From contig NZ_WXVU01000022.1 in assembly GCF_009900745.1 (NCBI RefSeq), positions 30,949 to 94,948 on the forward strand: DNA of 64,000 nucleotides, written 5' to 3'. Position numbers and translations under genes: made by a program. The stretch comes from Chryseobacterium sp. c4a (GTDB taxonomy: Bacteria > Bacteroidota > Bacteroidia > Flavobacteriales > Weeksellaceae). The notes beneath the pieces were generated by a model. It saw only the letters and a program-made list of their open reading frames with translations, searched no databases and was not told the DNA's origin. Positions 41,756-49,366 of this stretch are shown here, in pieces (within the stretch, counting starts at the first letter, position 1; each line of letters opens with the position of its first letter).

Positions 41756-42754
41756 ATGAAATCTATTTTTCCCGCAACTTACTCCACACTTTGTCCGATT
41801 GCATTATCAGAACTTATTGCTGAAAAATTTGGACTCAAAAATGTTCAATGTAAACTTCTGGTAAGAGGAGTGGGAGATACTTATCGGGTAGAGTCGGAAG
41901 AGGAGCGTTTTATACTTCGCATCTACCGTTCTTCTCATCGAAGTTTAAATCATATTAAAGAAGAAGTAAGACTATTACAGACATTAAAAGATGCTCAGGT
42001 ATCTGTTTCTTATCCGATAGCTGATCTTTCCGGTCAGACCATTTTAAAGTTGAATGCGATAGAAGGAGAAAGGCATGCTGTGATGTTTTCCTTTGCTAAA
42101 GGTCGTGTAGTTAGATTAACGAATGATAATCAGTTTCGTGCTTTAGGAAATGAAATGGCCCGCTTTCATAATGTTTCCTCACATTTTGAAGTAGAATATG
42201 AACGATGGAATTTTGATCTTCAAACCACTGTTTTTAAACCTTTGGAAAGATTAAAACCTGTTTTTAAAGAAAACCCTGAAGATTACGAATGGCTGCAAAA
42301 TATTGCTGCTGAAATAGAACGTAAGCTGGCAAAATTTGATACTTCAACGTTTTCAAAAGGGTATTGTCATTTTGATTTTCTGCCTAAGAATTTCCACTTT
42401 GATCATGATACCGTTACTTTATTCGATTTTGATTTTATGGGCTATGGCTGGCTGGTGAATGATATCATGACTTTTTGGATCCATTTTGTATTAGATGTAT
42501 CTGCAGGAAGAATGACCAATGAAGAATTTCAGAGAGCTTATCATGTTTTTCTGGATGGATATCGTGAATACCGTTTTGTGAGTTCTCAGGAACTTGCTTC
42601 TATACCTTATCTTTCGATTGGATTTTGGTTGTTTTATATGAATTTTCATACTACGCATGATCAGTTTCAGGTTTTCACCCAACTTCCACATGTGAAATCA
42701 TATGTGGGTATTATGAAAAATATTGTAAACAATTATTGGGAAAAAGAAGCTTAG
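41756..42754 (+). CDS. APH-like phosphotransferase (homoserine kinase II / SrkA type)
   Basis: A 332-residue protein-kinase-fold phosphotransferase. The catalytic loop is CHFDFLPKNFHF (His/Asp/Asn, in place of HGDLHPGN), and the metal-binding Asp follows in VTLFDFDFMGYGWLVND. The N-terminal lobe has the nucleotide strand pair (LLVRGVGDTYRVESEEERFILRIYRS). Sequence and length resemble the YihE/SrkA and homoserine-kinase-II groups more than drug-modifying APH enzymes, so antibiotic resistance is not implied. Substrate unknown. It shares a terminator with the convergent lipoprotein gene. Confidence 0.85.
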   Translation: MKSIFPATYSTLCPIALSELIAEKFGLKNVQCKLLVRGVGDTYRVESEEERFILRIYRSSHRSLNHIKEEVRLLQTLKDAQVSVSYPIADLSGQTILKLNAIEGERHAVMFSFAKGRVVRLTNDNQFRALGNEMARFHNVSSHFEVEYERWNFDLQTTVFKPLERLKPVFKENPEDYEWLQNIAAEIERKLAKFDTSTFSKGYCHFDFLPKNFHFDHDTVTLFDFDFMGYGWLVNDIMTFWIHFVLDVSAGRMTNEEFQRAYHVFLDGYREYRFVSSQELASIPYLSIGFWLFYMNFHTTHDQFQVFTQLPHVKSYVGIMKNIVNNYWEKEA

Positions 42755-42859
42755 TCCTTGAGGTAACTCAGGGTGGATATGGATAATAATATATGGTTCT
42801 CGCAGATTACACATATTTCGCAGATATTTATGCTTTTCATTCTGAAACTTTATAAAAAT

Positions 42860-42893
42860 AAAATGCTGTTCTCAAATCTGGGAACAGCATTTT
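42860..42893. terminator. Bidirectional terminator
   Basis: Perfect 12-bp stem AAAATGCTGTTC / GAACAGCATTTT with a 10-nt loop and A/T runs on both sides, between convergent genes. Confidence 0.9.
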
Positions 42894-42919
42894 ATTTGAT
42901 GTTAATTGTATTTGTTGAT

Positions 42920-43420
42920 TTATTTTACAGCTTTGTTTACCACTTTACAATCAGCAGCATTCAATGTTGGGCTGTCTTTATAGCTTATTTTCTTTTCGTT
43001 GGCATATTTAGACTGTCCGTCTTCTTCTTTATGATCACCAATACCTTCTGTTAAAACATTGTCTTTCTGTAAGAAATAAATATCTCTTTTGCTTTTCTTC
43101 CCTTCAGAAGTAAACTCATAAGTCAGTTTTAAAGTATCTCCTGATTTAAAGCCAGTTACATCTCCTTTTGAGCTGTCTTTTTCACTGTTTTTATAAGATA
43201 ATTTCCCGGTAATAGTTCCCAGATTATCATCAATAGAAGCGAAGACACTGTCTTTTCCCACAACTCCTACATAGCAGAATGATTTTGGACCTAAAGTATC
43301 TACTACAGGTTCTTCTACGGCAATAGTATCAGTATTTACTTTAGGAGCAGGAGCTTCAGTTTTTTTATTACAATTGATCATTGCTGCTGAAACAGCAACT
43401 ATTAAAATTAATTTCTTCAT
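42920..43420 (-). CDS. Lipoprotein, hypothetical
   Basis: Signal peptide MKKLILIVAVSAAMINC with the lipobox Cys at residue 17 (lipobox MINC, less common). A Thr/Pro/Glu-rich linker (KKTEAPAPKVNTDTIAVEEP) leads to a domain that reads KSFCYVGVVGKDSVFASIDDNLGTITGKLSYKN, with YFLQKDNVLTEGIGDH later. This looks like the small beta-barrel lipoproteins of flavobacteria with unknown function. Two Cys remain in the mature domain and may pair. Confidence 0.8.
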   Translation of the reverse strand: MKKLILIVAVSAAMINCNKKTEAPAPKVNTDTIAVEEPVVDTLGPKSFCYVGVVGKDSVFASIDDNLGTITGKLSYKNSEKDSSKGDVTGFKSGDTLKLTYEFTSEGKKSKRDIYFLQKDNVLTEGIGDHKEEDGQSKYANEKKISYKDSPTLNAADCKVVNKAVK

Positions 43421-43564
43421 ATCCTTAGTTATTTAAAATCAAATTTTGAAACGCTAAATTAGTGATACTATTTATATATTAATGGATATTTTATAAAAGT
43501 TTAAAAATATCATTCACTTGGGCACGGAAAATGATTCATATTATTTTATTTTTAAATTCATATT

Positions 43565-44521
43565 ATGAAACAAACTGTCAGAAAGCTGGGATTAGGATTA
43601 TTATTTTTAGGAGTAAACTTTTTGATGGGTCAGATGCCTCAAAACTATATTTATACTTCATCGGGAGATCTGCAGCGTATAGAAAAAATGATTGTACGAA
43701 AAGATATTGGCGGAGTACAGATTGTCTACAACTGGAGAGCTTTGGAAACTTCAAAAGATGTTTATGACTTTTCAGGTATTGAAAAAGATTTAAAGTATCT
43801 GACTTCTTTAGATAAAAAATTGTTTATCCAGCTCCAGGACAGATTTTTTGAGCCTCAGGCAAGATATGTTCCTGATTATATTTTGAAGGAGAAGGAGTAT
43901 ACCGGTGGGCTGGTGGCTCAATATGATAATCCGGGAGAGAATAAACCTCTTGGAAGTGGCTGGGTAACCCAGCAATGGAATCCTGCAGTGAGAGAAAGAT
44001 ATCAAAAGCTGATAGGAGAGCTGGGGAAAAGGTTTGATGGGAGAATTCAGGGAATTAATCTTCCTGAAACCTCAATAGATATTGAAATGAAAAAAGATAA
44101 AACCGGCTTTAGCTGTGATAAATATTTTCAGGCTGAGTTGGATAATTTAAAATTTGCAAGGCAAGCATTCAAAGAATCTTATGTCTTACAATATGTCAAT
44201 TTTTTTCCGTGTGAATGGGAAAATGATCATCAGTATATGTCAAGATTATTTGATTTTGCCGATAAAAATAAGATAGGGTTAGGCGGGCCGGACATTGTTC
44301 CTGATAAAAAGGCTCAGATGAAAAACTCTTATCCGTTTTTTAATCAATATAAAGGAAAATTACCACTGGTGGCTATGGCAGTCCAGGAGCCCACTTTAAC
44401 TTATATAAATCCGAAAACAAAAAAGCCCTTTACAAAAGAAGAATTTGTGAATTATGCACAGAATTTTCTTGGGGTTAATATTATATTCTGGAGTGTGGAA
44501 GCTCCCTGGCTGCGAAATTAA
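43565..44521 (+). CDS. Exported TIM-barrel-like protein, possible glycoside hydrolase
   Basis: A 318-residue protein with a signal peptide (MKQTVRKLGLGLLFLGVNFLMGQ). The mature part has alternating strands and helices of a TIM barrel: GGVQIVYNWRALETSKDVYDFSGIEKDLKYL, then KLFIQLQDRFFEP, RIQGINLPETSIDI and GLGGPDIVPDK, ending NIIFWSVEAPWL. The order and the Trp-rich endings resemble clan GH-A enzymes, where Glu in NLPETS and a late Glu (SVEAPW) could be the catalytic pair. Family not identified and no carbohydrate cluster is adjacent, so hydrolase activity is a guess. Confidence 0.65.
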   Translation: MKQTVRKLGLGLLFLGVNFLMGQMPQNYIYTSSGDLQRIEKMIVRKDIGGVQIVYNWRALETSKDVYDFSGIEKDLKYLTSLDKKLFIQLQDRFFEPQARYVPDYILKEKEYTGGLVAQYDNPGENKPLGSGWVTQQWNPAVRERYQKLIGELGKRFDGRIQGINLPETSIDIEMKKDKTGFSCDKYFQAELDNLKFARQAFKESYVLQYVNFFPCEWENDHQYMSRLFDFADKNKIGLGGPDIVPDKKAQMKNSYPFFNQYKGKLPLVAMAVQEPTLTYINPKTKKPFTKEEFVNYAQNFLGVNIIFWSVEAPWLRN

Positions 44522-44650
44522 TAACCTTTTTTTAAGGATTAAGTAATATCTTAATGGATAAAAATTATTGTTTAACCAAAAAAGTCACAAAAGTTTTGAA
44601 CACTTAAGTTATTTTAAGAGAAAAGCTTTGAAAAAAACAAATATTTTTTA

Positions 44651-44692
44651 ACACTCTCAAACCCTCAAACTCCCTCTAAACCCTCTCGCTGC
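44651..44692. repeat. Pyrimidine-rich heptad array over the 3' end of the DUF4256 gene
   Basis: Heptads ACACTCT, CAAACCC, TCAAACT, CCCTCTA, AACCCTC, TCGCTGC. The last codons and the stop of the DUF4256 gene (at 44657) lie inside the array, so the C-terminal tail (GFRGSLRV) is encoded by it. Confidence 0.6.
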
Positions 44693-45214
44693 ATAATAAG
44701 AATCTGCACCGTTATGATAATAGAAAACCGTATTGTAACGTCTGTCGCAGAAAACAGCTCCTCCGAGTTCCCGGATTGAAGCAGGAGTTTGTACCCAGCT
44801 AGACGTTTTTTGATCAAACTTACCCAACTCCTGAAGGTGGCGGTATTGTTCTTCCGTTAGAATTTCAATACCCATTTCTGAAGCTTTATCAATGGCGTTG
44901 CTTTCCGGTTTGTTGGCTTTTCTTGATTCCCAGGCAGCGTAGTCGTAGCAAAGACTTCTGCGTTTTGGGCTTTCCGGAGAGCAGTCGAAGAAGAGGTATT
45001 CATCTGTTTTTTGGTTATAATCTACCACATCAGGTTCGCCTTCTGTTTCTTCCATTTCGTTTAAAGACCATAGTTTTTCGGGGTTGGATTCCAGTTTGGT
45101 TTGGATTTTCTCCCATTGCATGCCTTTGTGGCGGTTCATATTTTTTTCAAAGCGCGTTTGTAATACTTTTAAAAGGGTTTCGCTTTGTTCGGGTGTTAAG
45201 GATTTTTTTTTCAT
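44657..45214 (-). CDS. DUF4256 domain-containing protein
   Basis: Start placed at the ATG at 45214 (MKKKSLTPEQSETLL), giving 185 residues; the 21 codons further upstream lie in the tandem repeat region and look non-coding. DUF4256 hallmarks: LLKVLQTRFEKNMNRHKGMQWEKIQTKL, EMEETEGEPDVVDYNQKTDEYLFFDCSPESPKRRSLCYD and AVFCDRRYNTVFYYHNGADSYYAARGFRG. No function is established. The ATG lies at the edge of the 224-bp repeat block, and the stop lies in a heptad array. Confidence 0.9.
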   Translation of the reverse strand: MKKKSLTPEQSETLLKVLQTRFEKNMNRHKGMQWEKIQTKLESNPEKLWSLNEMEETEGEPDVVDYNQKTDEYLFFDCSPESPKRRSLCYDYAAWESRKANKPESNAIDKASEMGIEILTEEQYRHLQELGKFDQKTSSWVQTPASIRELGGAVFCDRRYNTVFYYHNGADSYYAARGFRGSLRV

Positions 45215-45218
45215 ATTA

Positions 45219-46099
45219 AATTTTATTTTACTGTTTATTCTTTTTGAATGAGTTGGTTTCTGTTGTTTACATCGCAAAGGCGCAAGAGGTCTTAGAGGCT
45301 GAGGATATTTTTAAGGCGCAAAGATTTTATCTCCGATAAAATTACTTTTAAACAACTTTATTATCAAAAATTATGAGTTAATAAAAGTGATTTTTCTATT
45401 GGACGGTCTGAGATACCATGAAATGATAACTAAAACTAATTAAATTTTGTTTTACTGTTTATTCTTTTTGAATGAGTTGGTTTCTGTTGTTTACATCACA
45501 AAGGCGCAAGAGGTCTTAGAGGCTGAGGATATTTTTAAGGCGCAAAGATTTTATCTCCGATAAAATTACTTTTAAACAACTTTATTATCAAAAATTATGA
45601 GTTAATAATAGTGATTTTTCTATTGGAAGGTGTGAGATACCATGAAATGATAACTAAAACTAATTAAATTTTGTTTTACTGTTTATTCTTTTGAATGAGT
45701 TGGTTTCTGTTGTTTACATCGCAATGGCGCAAGAGGTCTTAGAGGCTGAGGATATTTTTAAGGCGCAAAGATTTTATCTCCGATAAAATTACTTTTAAAC
45801 AACTTTATTATCAAAAATTATGAGTTAATAATAGTGATTTTTCTATTGGAAGGTCTGAGATACCATGAAATGATAACTAAAACTAATTAAATTTTGTTTT
45901 ACTGTTTGTTCTTTTGAATGAGTTGGTTTCTGTTGTTTACATCGCAAAGACGCAAGAGGTCTTAGAGGCTGAGAATATTTTTAAGGCGCAAAGATTTTAT
46001 CTCCGATAAAATTACTTTTAAACAACTTTACTATCAAAAATTATGAGTTAATAATAGTGATTTTTCTATTGGAAGGTCTGAAATACCATGAAATGACTA
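45219..46099. repeat. Four tandem copies of a ~224-bp unit
   Basis: The marker GTTGGTTTC occurs at 45252, 45476, 45699 and 45922, so unit lengths are 224, 223 and 223. Copies are nearly identical apart from single-base changes and one T-run indel. Each contains ATCGCAAAGGCGCAAGAGG-like filler and a fragment of the DoxX gene 3' end (last ~17 codons and stop). The fourth copy runs into the intact DoxX gene at 46041. The block replaces the DUF4256-DoxX spacer and has no coding capacity of its own. Confidence 0.93.
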
Positions 46100-46442
46100 C
46101 CAAAACCAATAATAAGACCGCAGGAAAGGTTCTTCCGGCAGTATCTCCAACAATGAGATGTGAGATTACAGCTCCAGACATTACGAAGAAAAATCCTGCG
46201 TAGGCCCATTCTTTTAATAATAAACCTTTTGGGATAAGGATGGCAATAACGCCCAAAAGTTTCCAGACTCCAATGATGGTCATAAGATAAGCAGGATAAC
46301 CAAGGTTGGTAAAATTGGCAAGCTCATCTTTATTTTTCATAAGCTGAACAATGGCTGTAGAGACCATGCCTAATGCCATCCAAAGGGTAAAGATCCAATA
46401 GATGATCTTTGTTCTTTTTTCTGATCGGTTTGATGTTTCCAT
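46041..46442 (-). CDS. DoxX-like family membrane protein
   Basis: A 133-residue protein with four membrane helices (IIYWIFTLWMALGMVSTAIVQ; YLMTIIGVWKLLGVIAILIP; AYAGFFFVMSGAVISHLIVG; TFPAVLLLVLVVISWYF), the DoxX-like layout seen in many flavobacteria. Function of this subgroup is unknown. It is the last gene of a four-gene minus-strand operon after the YdeI-like gene (18-nt gap). Its last ~17 codons are inside the tandem repeat block, and three truncated copies of that end follow it. Confidence 0.88.
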   Translation of the reverse strand: METSNRSEKRTKIIYWIFTLWMALGMVSTAIVQLMKNKDELANFTNLGYPAYLMTIIGVWKLLGVIAILIPKGLLLKEWAYAGFFFVMSGAVISHLIVGDTAGRTFPAVLLLVLVVISWYFRPSNRKITIINS

Positions 46443-46460
46443 AGTAATTGTTTTTTGTGA

Positions 46461-47039
46461 TTAGTCGTTAAGGCCTTTTCCTTCAAGGATTTGAGGGATG
46501 CATTTTTCAATCCTTGCTTCCCGGGTTTTGGATTGTTTGGCGGAGGAAAAGTGGAGTAGATAGGCTCTTTGTCGGCCTGGGGTTAAGGATTCAAAAGCTT
46601 CTTTTAATATTACATCATCATCCAGTTTGTTTTGAAATTCTTCAACCATTTCAAAGTCTTTGGTTTTTTTCATTTCAACTTTAGCTCCGGATTCTTCAAT
46701 TTCTACAGCTTCAAACATATAAGCTTTAAGTTCTTTTTCAAGATCATTGATCTGTAGAACATCTGTAAAACGGATTTGCCTTGCCGCCTGCACATTTTCA
46801 GACTGCTGAATTAAAATCTGGTCAGGATCTTTCATCAAAGCGCCTTTAAAAAAGAGTAGGGCACAATATTCTTTAAATCCGTGAATTAAGAATATATTTT
46901 TCCCTTCATAGGTATAACACGGGCAGCCCCATTTTAAATCTTCTACCAGTTCGGTACTTAGGGCAATGGTTCTTAATGCTTCAAATTCTTCTTTCCATTG
47001 TGTGGCTTTATCGAAGAAAAAATCAACTTTTGGATTCAT
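46461..47039 (-). CDS. YdeI/OmdA family protein (DUF1801 plus OmdA)
   Basis: A 192-residue cytosolic protein. The DUF1801 part (residues ~1-115) contains KWGCPCYTYEGKNIFLIHGFKEYCALLFFKGALM; the C-terminal YdeI/OmpD-associated part has FEMVEEFQNKLDDDVILKEAFESLTPGRQRAYLLHFSSAKQSKTREARIEKCIPQILEGKG, with the conserved TPGRQR block. No molecular function is proven. It is the third gene of the ArsR-SRPBCC-YdeI-DoxX operon, a common set in flavobacteria. Confidence 0.9.
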   Translation of the reverse strand: MNPKVDFFFDKATQWKEEFEALRTIALSTELVEDLKWGCPCYTYEGKNIFLIHGFKEYCALLFFKGALMKDPDQILIQQSENVQAARQIRFTDVLQINDLEKELKAYMFEAVEIEESGAKVEMKKTKDFEMVEEFQNKLDDDVILKEAFESLTPGRQRAYLLHFSSAKQSKTREARIEKCIPQILEGKGLND

Positions 47040-47040
47040 G

Positions 47041-47145
47041 TGTTTTGGGTTTGAGGGTTCTAGGGTTTGAGAGTTTTAGAGTTTATAGAGTGGAAAGGTA
47101 AGAGTGTCTGAAGTTTAAAGTTCAAGGTTCAAGGTTCAAGGTTAT
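47041..47145. repeat. Heptad array, G/T-rich (element A, left half)
   Basis: Fifteen heptads in one register begin right behind the YdeI start codon: TGTTTTG, GGTTTGA, GGGTTCT, AGGGTTT and so on to AAGTTCA, AGGTTCA, AGGTTCA. Followed at 47149-47220 by GTTCACTGG, GATTCACTTGCGAAGC, AAAATTGACGATTGACAT-like DNA and then by the pyrimidine-rich half at 47221. Confidence 0.75.
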
Positions 47146-47220
47146 TATCCCGTTCACTGGTAATTGACGATTCACTTGCGAAGCAAAATTGACGATTGAC
47201 ATTAACCTCGATTCAACTTT

Positions 47221-47269
47221 GTCATCCATGTCTCTCATCTCTTCGTCTATTATCTTTCCGTCTCTTTAA
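47221..47269. repeat. Heptad array, C/T-rich (element A, right half)
   Basis: GTCATCC, ATGTCTC, TCATCTC, TTCGTCT, ATTATCT, TTCCGTC, TCTTTAA. The stop codon and last ~6 codons of the SRPBCC gene (ending at 47250) lie inside it. Confidence 0.7.
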
Positions 47270-47720
47270 ACATTTCCTGTAAACGATTATGCGCCCTATT
47301 AATTCCCTGGGCGAACGGCATTTTCAGGTGCTGGTCTCTGAAATCTACAGATTTGTAAATGGTTTGGATCGTGATTTTGCTGGTAGTATCCGTTAGTTTT
47401 TCAAATTCTAAAAACTCAATCTGAGGCGGAAAAGGCGTGTTTTCCATTTGAAAAGTTCTTATAATCTTCTCATTCTGAACAATATCATGAATGGTTCCAT
47501 TGGCGCTGAACATCACTTCTCCCTGAGGATTGGAAGTTTCAAAACGGTAGCTTCCGTGGGGTTGGTTTTCAAACTTGGTGACTTTGGTTCCCATCCATTG
47601 TTCGAAAAGTTCAGCTTCTGTATAGGCTTTGAAGAGCAGTTCTACAGGAAGATCAAATTCTCTGATGATGAAGATTTCCTGTTTTCCGTCTTCTGCTTGA
47701 ATTTTTGTTTTAAGTTCCAT
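47250..47720 (-). CDS. SRPBCC/AHSA1 domain protein
   Basis: Start placed at MELKTKIQAEDGKQEIF (47720), 156 residues; the 44 codons further up in the same frame are encoded by heptad-array DNA and are not credible. AHSA1/START-type pattern: IIREFDLPVELLFKAYTEAELFEQWMG, then GSYRFETSNPQGEVMFSANGTIHDIVQNEKIIRTF and EFEKLTDTTSKITIQTIY. Members bind hydrophobic ligands or act in general stress; the ligand is unknown. In operons with ArsR regulators they are very common. Second gene of the operon. Confidence 0.9.
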   Translation of the reverse strand: MELKTKIQAEDGKQEIFIIREFDLPVELLFKAYTEAELFEQWMGTKVTKFENQPHGSYRFETSNPQGEVMFSANGTIHDIVQNEKIIRTFQMENTPFPPQIEFLEFEKLTDTTSKITIQTIYKSVDFRDQHLKMPFAQGINRAHNRLQEMFKETER

Positions 47721-47790
47721 ATTTTGAGGTTGAGGGTTTTGGTGTTTGAGAGTGAAAGGGTTTAAGGTTTGATGTTTAAAGTTCAAGGTC
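47721..47790. repeat. Heptad array, G/T-rich (element B, left half)
   Basis: Ten heptads: ATTTTGA, GGTTGAG, GGTTTTG, GTGTTTG, AGAGTGA, AAGGGTT, TAAGGTT, TGATGTT, TAAAGTT, CAAGGTC. Starts directly behind the SRPBCC start codon, as element A does behind the YdeI start. The core ATTCACTTACGAAACAAAATT (47813) is the counterpart of element A near 47170. Confidence 0.7.
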
Positions 47791-47870
47791 GCCATTCTTT
47801 CACTTGTAATTAAAGATTCACTTACGAAACAAAATTGACTATTGACATCCACAAGTTAAACTTTGAAGCC

Positions 47871-47919
47871 ATTGTCTATTATCTATCCGTTTATCATCTT
47901 TTATCTCTTTTACTCTTTC
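47871..47919. repeat. Heptad array, C/T-rich (element B, right half)
   Basis: ATTGTCT, ATTATCT, ATCCGTT, TATCATC, TTTTATC, TCTTTTA, CTCTTTC. TCTTTTA is the complement of the perfect TAAAAGA repeat at 501-563. The array runs into the 3' end of the ArsR gene (stop at 47910). Confidence 0.65.
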
Positions 47920-48239
47920 TTCAAGTTCTGATACGCCTTCATCACTTCTTCAAGCTTATTGAATTTCTCATCCCATATTTTGCGGAATGGTTCTATAAAA
48001 TCGGCTATTTCTTTCATTTTATTGGGATTAAGGTGGTAAATAATTTCACGGCCGTTTTGTTCAGATCTCAACAGTTCACATTCTGTAAGGATCTGAAGAT
48101 GCTTGGAAACGGTAGGTCTTGCGGTATCGAAATTGGAAGCAATGGCTCCTGCAGTCATAGATTGTGCAGCCACCAGCATCAATATAGATCTTCTGGTAGG
48201 GTCTGCGATTGCCTGAAAAACATCTCTTCTTAAATTCAT
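47910..48239 (-). CDS. ArsR-family transcriptional regulator (HTH)
   Basis: A 109-residue winged-helix regulator: NLRRDVFQAIADPTRRSILMLVAAQSMTAGAIASNFDTARPTVSKHLQILTECELLRSEQNGREIIYHLNP. It lacks the CVC metal box of ArsR/SmtB sensors, so it probably senses something other than arsenite; the group paired with SRPBCC genes is often called SdpR/YczG-like. First gene of an operon with the SRPBCC, YdeI and DoxX genes. Two palindromes in its promoter are probable operators for autorepression. Confidence 0.93.
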   Translation of the reverse strand: MNLRRDVFQAIADPTRRSILMLVAAQSMTAGAIASNFDTARPTVSKHLQILTECELLRSEQNGREIIYHLNPNKMKEIADFIEPFRKIWDEKFNKLEEVMKAYQNLKKE

Positions 48240-48241
48240 AA

Positions 48242-48259
48242 TGTAGCTATTTGACTACA
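48242..48259. promoter_or_regulatory. Operator site 1 of the ArsR-type operon
   Basis: TGTAG-N8-CTACA palindrome directly upstream of the ATG at 48239, spanning the expected transcription start and touching the -7 box. Confidence 0.7.
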
Positions 48260-48288
48260 AATATATGTGTAGTTATTTAGCTACACAA
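48258..48288 (-). promoter_or_regulatory. Promoter of the ArsR-type operon
   Basis: On the minus strand TTG (48288-48286), 20-nt spacer, TATATTTG (48265-48258), then about 18 nt to the ATG at 48239. A full match to the flavobacterial consensus. Confidence 0.85.
48267..48286. promoter_or_regulatory. Operator site 2 of the ArsR-type operon
   Basis: GTGTAG-N8-CTACAC palindrome in the promoter spacer. Same half-site and same centre length as site 1, centre-to-centre about 26 nt. Confidence 0.7.
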
Positions 48289-48335
48289 GTTTTTTTGAGA
48301 AAATATACAATAAAGTGAAGTTTTCTAATAAAAAT

Positions 48336-49358
48336 TTATTCGTTCCTTAATCTTAGTTTTTCGAGTATTTCATTAATATGATTAGGGTATTTATCTTCAA
48401 AATATTCAAAGATGAGTGGATTTCCTGCAAAAAAATGACTACAAAACTTAATCCAAATGTTTATGCTCACTATACCGTTCATCTTGAAAAGTTTCTGTGA
48501 TAAAGTTTTTATATGACCTTGGTTCTTATTGTTGTAATTGAAATCTGAATCACGTCGTGCATAATATTCGTTTTCATTATAAAAATGGATAGCCCCATCA
48601 AAGTGCCTGAAATATCCCTTTTGCGTATCATATTCTGCATGAATATATCTTACAGGAAAATATTCAACATTATTTTTTATTATTTTAATTTCCTCAGTTT
48701 TAAATTCTTCCGCCTGAAAACTTTTAATATTATTTTTTGTAGTCCATTTAATATCTAAGGAATATGCATTTCTAAAGAAAGATGAAATATATGTATATTC
48801 AACATCCATTGGTGGACGTAATTTCACTATTCCATCAGGAATTAAATCAATTTTATTATTGAATTGAGCACCATACCATGTATCAAGCTCTAAGCAAGGA
48901 GAGCCATTAACATCAATCCTTACTCTATCCATATCAATAGATATATAATGATCTACATTAGAGTCATTAGATTCCCAAAAGTATTCAATAAATCTTGGTA
49001 CATAGTTATTTATTTTATGAAACTCTCTCCTAAAATAGGAGTTAGCCATTAAAACAAAATTTTCATGAAACAAGTAACCATTGAAAAATGTTTTTTTTAC
49101 GAATGTTTTATTAAGTTCATCAAAATTTATTAATCCGTCTTTGTCTATAACTAGATCTTCAACCAATAGATTAACAATATTAGGGAAAGATACAATAATG
49201 CCAGAGGTTTGATAAAAATTAAAGTTATCATCAGTTAACTTAATCCCTTTATCTTCCATGATTTTCTTGAAATATTGAATTTGAGGTTTATACTTCTCAA
49301 GTTCTTCTTTTTCTATTTCTCGAAGAGCTTTTAGATATTCTTCTTTAAAATTATCCAT
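48336..49358 (-). CDS. Unknown protein, partner of the DUF4209 gene
   Basis: A 340-residue protein that I do not recognise. It starts with a charged helix (DNFKEEYLKALREIEKEELEKYKPQ), has a central strand-rich part (HYISIDMDRVRIDVNGSPCLELDTWYGAQFNNKIDLIPDGIVKLRPP) and ends helical. No signal peptide or membrane segment. Tyr, Asn and Phe are abundant and codons are AT-rich. It follows the DUF4209 gene by 8 nt, so the two are almost certainly co-translated and probably work together. Confidence 0.75.
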   Translation of the reverse strand: MDNFKEEYLKALREIEKEELEKYKPQIQYFKKIMEDKGIKLTDDNFNFYQTSGIIVSFPNIVNLLVEDLVIDKDGLINFDELNKTFVKKTFFNGYLFHENFVLMANSYFRREFHKINNYVPRFIEYFWESNDSNVDHYISIDMDRVRIDVNGSPCLELDTWYGAQFNNKIDLIPDGIVKLRPPMDVEYTYISSFFRNAYSLDIKWTTKNNIKSFQAEEFKTEEIKIIKNNVEYFPVRYIHAEYDTQKGYFRHFDGAIHFYNENEYYARRDSDFNYNNKNQGHIKTLSQKLFKMNGIVSINIWIKFCSHFFAGNPLIFEYFEDKYPNHINEILEKLRLRNE

Positions 49359-49366
49359 CTCTTTTA

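Noticed and set aside
41756..42754. Aminoglycoside resistance kinase
   Set aside because: The fold is APH-like, but the catalytic loop and length fit the homoserine-kinase-II/SrkA groups; no resistance context.
42773..43054. Plus-strand 93-residue open frame
   Set aside because: It overlaps the terminator and the antisense of the lipoprotein gene; hydrophobic only because it is the complement of that gene.
45219..46099. CRISPR-like appearance of the tandem block
   Set aside because: Units are contiguous and nearly identical over their whole ~224 bp, with no variable spacers, and they contain a copied gene end.
47721..47852. 44-codon extension of the SRPBCC protein
   Set aside because: The extension is encoded by heptad-array DNA and precedes a normal family start at 47720.
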